The position numbers and the translations under genes are program-made. The notes beneath the pieces were generated by a model, which did no database searches, had not been told where the DNA came from, and saw only the letters and a program-made list of their open reading frames with translations. This document shows positions 28,163-34,434 of a stretch of DNA of 64,000 bases, in pieces. Position 1 is the first letter of the stretch. Each line of letters starts with the position of its first letter. Source of the stretch: Muribaculaceae bacterium (GTDB lineage: Bacteria > Bacteroidota > Bacteroidia > Bacteroidales > Muribaculaceae); assembly GCA_017391675.1 (NCBI GenBank), contig JAFOXR010000076.1:1-64000 (forward strand). Reading direction: 5' to 3'.

Positions 28163-29003
28163 AAATTTATTTCGCGGCTGCGCGGCTCTGTCACTTGCAG
28201 GCATGCTATGCTCATGCGGAAGCGGTGAAAAAGAAGCGGCACAGGCTTTATACAGCCAGGCTCAATCATTATATGACAGCAAGCAGTATAATGAATCCAT
28301 CGTGCTGCTTGACTCATTAAAGAAGAACTACACCGGCGATATAGACCTGCTTAAGAAAGGCCTTCACTTGCGCACACTCAACCAGGAAGGACAGATTCTA
28401 GCCGAAATGGCGCAGAACGACAGCCTTATTTCTGCGCTCGAAACCGAGTTCAAGAAACTATCAGGCAATTTCAAATACATTAAGCACCCCGATATGGTTG
28501 AAGGCTTCTATATCCACAATTCTATTGCAGGAGAAACCGAGAAGACCAACCGCGTGGCAATCGAGCCAAGAATTGACGAAAGCGACATGTTCTACATAGT
28601 ATCCTATCTCACAGGACATGATGTAAAGCACACTAGCATAAAACTGGCTAATGAAAACGGAGCTTCGGTCACATCGGCAACCGTTCCTTATGACGAAGCG
28701 CAGAACTATCGTTACAAAAGCGGAGGTACTAGCTATGAAATCGTGACTTTCAGCAACAGCCAGTGCGATACTTTAGGCTATTTTACGGCAGCCAATGAGG
28801 GCTCTGCTATAAAAGTAACATTCCAAGGCAACAAGGCATATTCCATGCAGCTTAACAAAAAGCATGTAAAAGCAATTGCCGAAACCTACCGGCATGCAAC
28901 CAACAAAACTCAAGGGAAAGCTGCTATCCAAAAACGAATGTTCTTGCAGCAAAAGCTAGAATTGGCAAAGAAACAGATTGAACAGACTAAAATTACAGAA
29001 TAG
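28140..29003 (+). CDS. Lipoprotein with N-terminal TPR-like helices
   Basis: 287-residue protein of unknown function. Its lipoprotein signal ends in GMLCSCGSG (Cys at about 24-26). Residues 30-75 (EAAQALYSQAQSLYDSKQYNESIVLLDSLKKNY) look like a tetratricopeptide unit, and the C-terminus (about 240-285) is a charged helix. The start lies inside the last 23 bases of the RelA-type gene, in another frame, so expression is coupled to it. Confidence 0.7.
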   Translation: MYNEAITKNLFRGCAALSLAGMLCSCGSGEKEAAQALYSQAQSLYDSKQYNESIVLLDSLKKNYTGDIDLLKKGLHLRTLNQEGQILAEMAQNDSLISALETEFKKLSGNFKYIKHPDMVEGFYIHNSIAGETEKTNRVAIEPRIDESDMFYIVSYLTGHDVKHTSIKLANENGASVTSATVPYDEAQNYRYKSGGTSYEIVTFSNSQCDTLGYFTAANEGSAIKVTFQGNKAYSMQLNKKHVKAIAETYRHATNKTQGKAAIQKRMFLQQKLELAKKQIEQTKITE

Positions 29004-29008
29004 CGATA

Positions 29009-30013
29009 TCACTTGACATTACTCTTCAGCCACCGAAACATATAGTCATAAGTGGCATCTCTTACAGGCTTGCTCGACAATAACAGATCGTGCAAGCCTT
29101 CTTTTATTACCACTTCTTGTATTCTTGTTCCAAGCATGCGGCCATATCGGGAGATTTCCTCCACATCGAGCACAGCATCTCCCCTATTGAATTCAGGACT
29201 CCATTCATTACCGTAGACCGACTTATCAGAACGCATCAGCAACACAGGTACAGCTATACTACCGCCTCCCTGCAGTTCCTTCTGCGCTTGAGTAATCGCT
29301 CGAAGCCACCCGCTAGTCACATCGGGCGACAGCGGCATTTTCCAGTCGGTATTATAATCCCATTCGCCTTGATACTTGCGAAGCAAACTTTGAGCATAAG
29401 CATCATTGCTTCCCTGCGGAATTGAAATATTCGGAAAAAATTTCGCAATACCAGTAACAACAGGCAACGCATATTTCTCCAATGCATCACTAAGATTCAT
29501 ATCCATAAAGGGACTGTTGAGAATCATTGCCTTTACCATTTCGGGACTGCGTTTCTCAACATAATATGCCGAAACAAGACCACCCGTTGAATGCCCCACC
29601 AGAATCACCTCTTTATTTCCGTCTTCTTTCATTACACTTAATGCTGAATCAATATCGGCAAAATATTCCTTCAAGTCCCGCACCTCAAATCTGCGCTGAT
29701 GCGGCAACAATGACCTGCCGTATTTTCTCAAATCCACAGCATAGAAATTATAGCCTTGAGAATTGAACCGTTCCCCCATCTCCGCTTGAAAGAAATAGTC
29801 ATTATAACCATGAATATACAGAATAGCCTTATCGGTAGAATCGTTGAGAATGCTCTTTACCAAAGTAGCATCCACCCTACCAGAATAATCATCGGGCATA
29901 GCAATGACCGTCTTCTCATACCCACGCGCAAGAATATCCCTATCCCACACACGAGCATCAACAGCCCACACACTTATTATATAAATGACAATGTATATTA
30001 CTAACCTTTTCAT
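29009..30013 (-). CDS. Secreted alpha/beta hydrolase (serine hydrolase, S33/lysophospholipase-like)
   Basis: 334-residue enzyme with a signal peptide (cleavage near VDARVW, about 20). The oxyanion HGYND (69-73) and the nucleophile elbow GHSTGG (Ser142) are clear. The catalytic His is in EGLHDLLLS (about 312) and an Asp near MRSDKSV is likely the acid. The family includes monoacylglycerol and lysophospholipid lipases; the substrate is not evident. It converges on the lipoprotein gene with 5 bases between them. Confidence 0.85.
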   Translation of the reverse strand: MKRLVIYIVIYIISVWAVDARVWDRDILARGYEKTVIAMPDDYSGRVDATLVKSILNDSTDKAILYIHGYNDYFFQAEMGERFNSQGYNFYAVDLRKYGRSLLPHQRRFEVRDLKEYFADIDSALSVMKEDGNKEVILVGHSTGGLVSAYYVEKRSPEMVKAMILNSPFMDMNLSDALEKYALPVVTGIAKFFPNISIPQGSNDAYAQSLLRKYQGEWDYNTDWKMPLSPDVTSGWLRAITQAQKELQGGGSIAVPVLLMRSDKSVYGNEWSPEFNRGDAVLDVEEISRYGRMLGTRIQEVVIKEGLHDLLLSSKPVRDATYDYMFRWLKSNVK

Positions 30014-30033
30014 ATCGTGTTTTATATTTAAAA

Positions 30034-30068
30034 CAAATATAAGTAAATAGTTTTTATTTCAACCACAA
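30034..30068 (-). promoter_or_regulatory. Promoter of the alpha/beta hydrolase gene
   Basis: Minus-strand TTTG (30065-30068) and TATATTTG (30034-30041) are 23 bases apart, slightly long but acceptable. Confidence 0.5.
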
Positions 30069-30186
30069 AAAACGCATGAATGAGAAATAACAAGGAATCT
30101 GTCTATCGGCACTGGTCTTTCAGACCTTTCTTCAGACAGAAGTACAAAAGAACAAATTTCTTATGTCTTGATATTTTCACACGAAA

Positions 30187-30211
30187 AATGCTCGGAATGA
30201 ATCCGAGCATT
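30187..30211 (-). terminator. Orphan terminator-like hairpin, minus strand
   Basis: A perfect 10-base stem (AATGCTCGGA) with a 5-base loop. The T run (TTTTTCG) is on the minus strand, yet no minus-strand gene lies between it and rpsF. Confidence 0.6.
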
Positions 30212-30502
30212 AATCCAGTTTAGACAATAGAACTATATTGCTCGAAATTTATCTTAACTACTTGCTTTGCATCTGACAAATACCATTTTTCTTAGTAAAT
30301 TTACTAACTAATTTTGAGAAAGCATTGCTGATAAAGTCCATGACAGCACATATCTAACAGAGCGTATTTAATTGATATTGTGAATAATATAAAAGTGTTA
30401 AATTATCGTAAATCACAAACTGATTCATCACAGAAACATGAATATAAGGTATAAAAGTACTGTAAATCCAATGAAAAAACTTCACCGCAAACAGCTAAAG
30501 TG

Positions 30503-30533
30503 TTGTATATTAGAAAAATAATCACTAACTTTG
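30503..30533 (+). promoter_or_regulatory. Promoter of rpsF-rpsR-rplI
   Basis: TTGT at 30503-30506 and TAACTTTG at 30526-30533 are 19 bases apart. The leader to rpsF is about 43 bases. Confidence 0.65.
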
Positions 30534-30582
30534 CAGTGCTCAAAATGGGCAATTTATGTAATTAATTAATAATCAAAAAGTT

Positions 30583-30954
30583 ATGAATCATTACGAAACC
30601 GTTTTCATTTTAACTCCCGTTTTGTCTGATGTTCAGATGAAGGAAGCGGTAGAAAAATTCACAACATTCCTTACCAACAATGGTGCTCAAATCGTGAATG
30701 TTGAAAATTGGGGACTTCGCAAGCTTGCTTACCCAATCCAAAAGAAGACTACCGGATTTTACAATCTAATCGAGTTTGATGCTGAGCCATCACTAATCAA
30801 GAAGCTAGAAATTGCTTTCCGTCGTGACGAAAGAGTAATCCGTTTCTTGACATTCTTCCTAGACAAGTATGCAGCAGAATATGCAGCTAAGAGAAGAAGC
30901 CTAAAGGGTGCAAAAACTACTAACGCTAACGAAGAAGTAAAGGAGGAAAAGTAA
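30583..30954 (+). CDS. rpsF: 30S ribosomal protein S6
   Basis: Binds 16S rRNA together with S18 in the platform of the small subunit. The 123-residue protein has the ferredoxin-like S6 fold ([16 protein letters not shown] start, [14 protein letters not shown] near 42) and a charged C-terminal tail ([19 protein letters not shown]). It leads the conserved rpsF-rpsR-rplI operon. Confidence 0.97.
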   Translation: MNHYETVFILTPVLSDVQMKEAVEKFTTFLTNNGAQIVNVENWGLRKLAYPIQKKTTGFYNLIEFDAEPSLIKKLEIAFRRDERVIRFLTFFLDKYAAEYAAKRRSLKGAKTTNANEEVKEEK

Positions 30955-30955
30955 T

Positions 30956-31225
30956 ATGGCACAAGCACAATCAGAAATCAGATATCTTACTCCACTTTCA
31001 GTGGACATCAAGAAAAAGAAATATTGCCGTTTCAAAAGAAGCGGAATCAAGTATATCGACTACAAGGATCCTGAATTCTTGAAGAAATTCTTGAACGAAC
31101 AAGGTAAAATCCTTCCTCGTCGCATTACAGGTACTTCACTTAAGTTCCAAAGAAGAGTGGCTCAAGCTGTAAAGCGTGCTCGTCACCTAGCCCTTCTTCC
31201 TTATGTAACCGATTTGATGAAATAA
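30956..31225 (+). CDS. rpsR: 30S ribosomal protein S18
   Basis: 89-residue partner of S6. Family landmarks are [19 protein letters not shown] (about 19-37), [19 protein letters not shown] and the basic C-terminal part. It follows rpsF by one base. One cysteine is retained in the zinc-ribbon position, so no complete zinc site. Confidence 0.97.
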   Translation: MAQAQSEIRYLTPLSVDIKKKKYCRFKRSGIKYIDYKDPEFLKKFLNEQGKILPRRITGTSLKFQRRVAQAVKRARHLALLPYVTDLMK

Positions 31226-31246
31226 TTTAAAAGGAGGATTTGAACT

Positions 31247-31690
31247 ATGAAAATTATATTGAAAGAAGATATCTCAAACCTTGGATACAAGGACGATGTA
31301 GTAGAAGTAAAGAGTGGTTATGGCCGCAACTACCTTATCCCACAAGGTAAGGCTGTTATCGCATCTCCATCTGCTCTTAAGCAACTAGAAGAAACTCTTA
31401 AGCAACGCGCACACAAGCTTGCTAAGATCAAGGCTGACGCTGAAGCTAAGGCTGCTTCTCTAGAAGGCGTATCACTTACTATCGCTGCTAAGGTTAGCGC
31501 AACTGGTGCTATCTACGGTTCTGTTAACAACATTCAGATCGCTGAAGCTCTTGCTGCTCTTGGACACGAAGTAGATCGCAAGATCATCTACATTAAGGAA
31601 GCTGTTAAGGAAGTTGGTACTTACACTGCTACTATCAAGCTTCACAAGGAAGTTTCTGTAGAAATTTCATTCGAAGTTGTAGCTGAATAA
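31247..31690 (+). CDS. rplI: 50S ribosomal protein L9
   Basis: 147 residues, the usual length, with the N-terminal MKIILKEDISNLGYKDDVVEVKSGYGRNYLIP region (split by the rRNA-binding glycines), a long connecting helix (about 45-75) and the C-terminal domain. A GGAGG sequence about 10 bases upstream is one of the few Shine-Dalgarno-like sites here. Highly biased codons, as in ppdK. Confidence 0.97.
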   Translation: MKIILKEDISNLGYKDDVVEVKSGYGRNYLIPQGKAVIASPSALKQLEETLKQRAHKLAKIKADAEAKAASLEGVSLTIAAKVSATGAIYGSVNNIQIAEALAALGHEVDRKIIYIKEAVKEVGTYTATIKLHKEVSVEISFEVVAE

Positions 31691-31712
31691 TATTCAGTAA
31701 CACATAATTATG

Positions 31713-31730
31713 ACGGGACTCCACAAGGAC
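31713..31730 (+). repeat. Left half of an imperfect 18-base inverted repeat flanking the islet
   Basis: ACGGGACTCCACAAGGAC matches the complement of 34312-34329 at 15 of 18 positions. It lies just inside the rplI trailer, before the terminator. Confidence 0.35.
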
Positions 31731-31741
31731 TACCCTTTATC

Positions 31742-31765
31742 GGCGGTGAATTTTATTTCACCGCC
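31742..31765 (+). terminator. Terminator of rpsF-rpsR-rplI
   Basis: GGCGGTGAA and TTCACCGCC form a perfect 9-base stem with a 6-base loop, followed by TATTTTGTTG. It marks the end of the conserved operon and the left limit of the accessory islet. Confidence 0.88.
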
Positions 31766-31856
31766 TATTTTGTTGATATACATTGCATTAGGTTGTTGCG
31801 TTGTGAAACGACTTTTTGTGCAAAAATGGTTTAAGCGTTGATTTTACCCTTTTGCG

Positions 31857-31873
31857 TGTAGCCTTCTATGTAG
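31857..31873 (+). repeat. TGTAG-N7-TGTAG repeat, left copy
   Basis: TGTAG at 31857-31861 and again at 31869-31873, start-to-start distance 12. It agrees with the right copy at 15 of 17 positions. Confidence 0.7.
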
Positions 31874-31975
31874 TCTAAATTAAGCCTAACTAAATACCCG
31901 CCCATTATTATGCCTTTCGCTTTTCTTGCGAGAGTTTTTTGTATTATTTACGAGCAATGTCCCGCAAGAGTGTTG

Positions 31976-32003
31976 TTTGTTCGTAAAATATTTTTTAATT
32001 TTG
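31976..32003 (+). promoter_or_regulatory. Probable promoter of the islet genes
   Basis: TTTG at 31976-31979 and TAATTTTG at 31996-32003 are 16 bases apart, slightly short. Transcription would begin near 32010 and run toward the GIY-YIG gene. Confidence 0.5.
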
Positions 32004-32162
32004 TGTTGCTATTGGATAAATAGTAGACATATAGAAAGTGTTTTCGCTTCTATCCTTGTTGAAAATGTGGAAGTTTTCTAGACCAAAGGATAAACGAACA
32101 GCACTCATTTCTTGTATAGCTATGTGGCTGCATGCATTCTGCATACCTACCTCATACTATCC

Positions 32163-32243
32163 AAGTGTGGGGCATTGTAGCGTTTATTTTGGTCAGGTCT
32201 TTCCACAACCTTCAACAGATAAACGGGATTCAACTCCACACTT
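32163..32243 (+). promoter_or_regulatory. Nested stem in the islet leader
   Basis: AAGTGTGG (32163-32170) pairs with CCACACTT (32236-32243), and inside it CGTTTAT (32181-32187) pairs with ATAAACG (32219-32225). The two strands between the stems are both 10 bases long. A TTTCTTTTT run follows, so an attenuator-like terminator is possible. Confidence 0.35.
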
Positions 32244-32302
32244 TCTTTTTATAATTACCGCATCATATTAGGAGTTTGGGGTGCGCTTAAAGAGTGCGAT
32301 TT

Positions 32303-33019
32303 ATGTTCTCAACGGATGTAATTAGTAAGATAGATAACTATGTGTATCGTCTTATTGATCCTCGTGATTTTCAAACCTTTTATGTTGGTAGAGGGGTTGG
32401 CAATCGAGTATTTCAGCACGCAAAAGCTGAGTTGAATCATTTTGAAGATGACGAAGATGGGCTAACAACAAAACTACAACAGATTCGAGAAATTAGATTA
32501 TCAGGTAAAGAAGTAATTTGCGTGATACATCGTTATGGATTGACTAAGGAGCAAGCGATGGAGGTAGAATCTGCGTTGATTGATTGCTACTCTGGTCTAA
32601 CCAACCTTGTTAGTGGATATGGCAGTGATCGTGGAGTGATAACTGCTGAAGACTTACAAAATTCTTTTGAACGCCCTATATACGAAGAGCCAGACGATGT
32701 AGATTATATCATAATCAAGACTTCAAATAATGCCGTGCAAATCGCACAAGGTAGTCTGTATGATGCCACCCGTCGAGCGTGGCGTGCCAACCTTGAAAGG
32801 GCAAGTAAAGTGAAAATTGTTCTTTCAGTGATTGGTGGTATTGTCAAAGAGGTGTATGAGGTCGATGAATGGTACAAGAGTACCGAATTTGATGGCCGCA
32901 TAGAATTTAAAGGCAAGCCAGCAAATCGAGAGATTGCAAATCGTTTCCGAGGCAAGCTGATTCCAGAATATTACCGAAAACAAGGGATGTCATCACCATT
33001 CCTTTACAAAAAGCAATAG
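32303..33019 (+). CDS. LEM-3-like GIY-YIG nuclease with C-terminal PUA-like domain
   Basis: 238-residue protein. The N-terminal domain has the GIY-YIG nuclease core: YVYRL (13-17), FYVGRG (26-31), Arg35 in GNRVFQHA and a probable metal-binding Glu near 89 (AMEVESALID). The spacing and the VYRLIDP/FYVGRGxGNRVFQH wording match the LEM-3-like branch. After residue 134 a second domain follows (YDATRRAWRANLERASKVKI, IVKEVYEVDEWY, GKLIPEYYRKQG) that resembles PUA/EVE-type modules; this assignment is tentative. ATG 32303 is chosen over GTG 32294. It leads a run of four same-strand genes; role in defence or mobile DNA is plausible but unproven. Confidence 0.75.
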   Translation: MFSTDVISKIDNYVYRLIDPRDFQTFYVGRGVGNRVFQHAKAELNHFEDDEDGLTTKLQQIREIRLSGKEVICVIHRYGLTKEQAMEVESALIDCYSGLTNLVSGYGSDRGVITAEDLQNSFERPIYEEPDDVDYIIIKTSNNAVQIAQGSLYDATRRAWRANLERASKVKIVLSVIGGIVKEVYEVDEWYKSTEFDGRIEFKGKPANREIANRFRGKLIPEYYRKQGMSSPFLYKKQ

Positions 33020-33053
33020 TTAATTGAGTTCAAAATTCTAAAAAACGAATATA

Positions 33054-33266
33054 ATGTTTAGGAGAATACTCACAAAAATAGTTAGAGATAACAACACATC
33101 TAAGTCGGTTAAATCAAACGATGCTGAATCAATCTTCGACTTAAGCAATGGTGAAAGATATGATACTCTCAGTATAGATTGCGCCGATGATATTGATGAC
33201 ATGATGGATAATGTTGAAGATATCGATATGTGCGAAGATATGGTAGATTATTACGATGAATACTAA
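33054..33266 (+). CDS. Small highly acidic protein of unknown function
   Basis: 70 residues. The first 20 are basic (MFRRILTKIVRDNNTSK), and the last 30 are almost a run of Asp, Glu and Met (ADDIDDMMDNVEDIDMCED, ending DYYDEY). No family is recognised. The charge pattern recalls DNA-mimic or inhibitor proteins, but that is only an analogy. It follows the GIY-YIG gene by 34 bases on the same strand. Confidence 0.5.
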   Translation: MFRRILTKIVRDNNTSKSVKSNDAESIFDLSNGERYDTLSIDCADDIDDMMDNVEDIDMCEDMVDYYDEY

Positions 33267-33349
33267 TGTATCAATTTTAATTCTAACAAATAAAGGAGAT
33301 GCCGAAAACCGAAAATAGAGTAGGCAAATAATTTAAAACTTTTACAATT

Positions 33350-33565
33350 ATGGGAATGTCAACACCAACAACAAAAGCAGAAGCACGAGAGAAAATTGCA
33401 AAGTTGCAAGGAGAAATTGCTCGAGAAAAGGCTTCATTAGCACATCACAAAGCAACATTTAAAGGCCCTAATGCAGAGTACGGAGCTTCAATCATCAGGA
33501 ATAGAATAGCCGATAAGAAGGCTAAAATAGCAGAATTGAGAGCTAAGATTCCATCATTGCCTTAA
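33350..33565 (+). CDS. Small helical (coiled-coil) protein of unknown function
   Basis: 71 residues, Ala/Lys/Glu-rich. Two predicted helices (about 8-32 and 46-68: EAREKIAKLQGEIAREKAS and NRIADKKAKIAELRAKI) with heptad-like spacing are joined by a HHKATFKGPNAEYG loop. No family recognised. Its stop codon is one base before the next start, so it is co-transcribed with the GNAT-like gene. Confidence 0.55.
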   Translation: MGMSTPTTKAEAREKIAKLQGEIAREKASLAHHKATFKGPNAEYGASIIRNRIADKKAKIAELRAKIPSLP

Positions 33566-33566
33566 A

Positions 33567-34061
33567 ATGCAGGATGTCATAGAAGATTCTTTTGTTATCT
33601 GGGAACCTTATCACAAGGATATTCATCTTTGTGATAGGTTCTCAGTTGAACAATGGAATCAAATAGCTGGAGATATAAAATCAGATGTGGAATGGGCTGA
33701 GTTTGTCGGTCGATATGTGAATAGTGTTCAATGTTGGGTGCTAAAAAATCGAGCAACAAATCTGCCGATTGCATTTGTTTATCTATTCAATGAAGAGGGA
33801 TATTGGGAGAAAGTATCCATTCATGGTGGCGGTTGGGAAAGTCCATTGATGTATTATCGTGGATATATACTTATGCTACAACACTTGTTAGAATCGGGTA
33901 TAAAGGTTAGAACATATTGTAACCTATCTAATCGAGCCGCAATTCGTTTTGACAGAAGTGTAGGATTTGTACCATATAGATATTCTGAGAAAGAGGTGTT
34001 TATGTGGATTACTGCAAAAAGGTTAAAAAGCAGTAAGCTGTATAAGTATTTTTATCATTGA
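33567..34061 (+). CDS. GNAT-like N-acetyltransferase domain protein
   Basis: 164 residues. The strand-helix order and the segment LPIAFVYLFNEEGYWEKVSIHGGG (about 71-94), followed by the helix GYILMLQHLLESGI and NLSNRAAIRFDRSVGFVPYR (about 117-136), fit the acetyl-CoA-binding half of GNAT enzymes. The usual Q/RxxGxG/A loop is not clear, so cofactor binding is uncertain. It ends the islet gene run and is followed by a strong hairpin. Confidence 0.6.
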   Translation: MQDVIEDSFVIWEPYHKDIHLCDRFSVEQWNQIAGDIKSDVEWAEFVGRYVNSVQCWVLKNRATNLPIAFVYLFNEEGYWEKVSIHGGGWESPLMYYRGYILMLQHLLESGIKVRTYCNLSNRAAIRFDRSVGFVPYRYSEKEVFMWITAKRLKSSKLYKYFYH

Positions 34062-34081
34062 AATCTCATAAAGAAAAATCA

Positions 34082-34122
34082 GTGGCGTATGTAGGAAACC
34101 GTGTAGTTCCTTCATACGCCAC
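34082..34122 (+). terminator. Terminator hairpin of the islet containing a TGTAG pair
   Basis: GTGGCGTATG pairs with CATACGCCAC over 10 bases, then a T-T mismatch and a further 5-base stem (AGGAA/TTCCT) around a 9-base loop. TTAGTTTATT follows. The hairpin contains TGTAG at 34090-34094 and at 34102-34106, again 12 bases apart. Confidence 0.75.
34090..34106 (+). repeat. TGTAG-N7-TGTAG repeat, middle copy
   Basis: Same motif and same 12-base period as the two end copies, but with an unrelated 7-base spacer (GAAACCG). Lies within the terminator hairpin. Confidence 0.6.
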
Positions 34123-34232
34123 CTTAGTTTATTCATAATACATCTTTGGAAGATGCTTGATTTCAGTGCATTACTTTCAAAGGTTTTATTTACCTTTGTG
34201 CTCGTAGTTTTTGGACTTAATTACGACCTCCA

Positions 34233-34249
34233 TGTAGTCTTGTATGTAG
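34233..34249 (+). repeat. TGTAG-N7-TGTAG repeat, right copy
   Basis: TGTAG at 34233-34237 and 34245-34249, start-to-start distance 12. Confidence 0.7.
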
Positions 34250-34311
34250 GATTTTGCAATTTTCGTAAAAAACACCACTGAAAATCAATCAGTTAAAATT
34301 AAATCAAGGCT

Positions 34312-34329
34312 GTCCTTCGTGAGTCCCGT
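34312..34329 (-). repeat. Right half of the imperfect 18-base inverted repeat
   Basis: The complement reads ACGGGACTCACGAAGGAC, 15 of 18 identical to 31713-31730. Confidence 0.35.
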
Positions 34330-34379
34330 TTTTTTATTTCCATCTCATTCAGCAATAAAGTGTACGATTCCAGTAATGA

Positions 34380-34407
34380 CAAAAAAAGGTGCACGATTCA
34401 TGCACCT
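34380..34407 (-). terminator. Terminator of the HU/SPOR gene
   Basis: AGGTGCA/TGCACCT stem of 7 bases with a 7-base loop, followed on the minus strand by a run of seven T. It sits 28 bases beyond the stop codon. Confidence 0.75.
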
Positions 34408-34434
34408 ATATCTTTATACTAATATCTTACTGGA

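Larger units (their letters stand above)
30014..30582. other. 569-base intergenic region ahead of rpsF
   Basis: AT-rich and without a convincing coding frame. It holds the hydrolase promoter (30034-30068), a nested hairpin (30098-30140; outer stem TCTGTCT/AGACAGA, inner GGTCT/AGACC), a terminator-like hairpin (30187-30211) and the rpsF promoter (30503-30533). Between 30212 and 30500 I see nothing recognisable. Confidence 0.6.
31766..32302. other. 537-base non-coding left end and leader of the islet
   Basis: Contains the first TGTAG-N7-TGTAG repeat (31857-31873), a promoter (31976-32003) and a leader of nearly 300 bases with a nested stem (32163-32243). A 77-codon frame at 32038-32271 is present but shows no protein-like features. 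Confidence 0.5.
31857..34249. mobile_element. Putative integrase-less mobile islet bounded by TGTAG-N7-TGTAG direct repeats
   Basis: The 17-base sequences at 31857-31873 and 34233-34249 agree at 15 of 17 positions and have the same orientation. They bracket four genes unrelated to their surroundings (GIY-YIG nuclease, acidic protein, helical protein, GNAT-like protein). On the left lies the rplI terminator and on the right the terminator of the HU/SPOR gene, so no host gene is broken. No transposase or integrase is encoded. Paired short direct repeats are typical of tyrosine-recombinase arm sites; that reading is inference. Confidence 0.4.
34123..34434. other. 312-base intergenic region, right end of the islet
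   Basis: Holds a lone plus-strand TACCTTTG promoter-like element (34191-34198) with no gene behind it, the right TGTAG repeat (34233-34249), the right half of the 18-base inverted repeat (34312-34329) and the terminator of the HU/SPOR gene (34387-34407). No coding sequence seen. Confidence 0.55.

Noticed and set aside
30534..30582. S6-S18 autoregulatory leader ahead of rpsF
   Set aside because: The leader is only about 43 bases and lacks the CCG-containing bulged stem of that motif.
32038..32271. A 77-codon frame in the islet leader
   Set aside because: Starts at a GTG without support, mixed composition with many Cys, Pro and Ser, no family resemblance, and it overlaps the nested stem at 32163-32243. 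More likely untranslated leader.
34312..34335. End of a tRNA gene (TTCGTGAGTCCCGT followed by T run)
   Set aside because: The T-stem does not pair and no acceptor, D or anticodon arm is found upstream.
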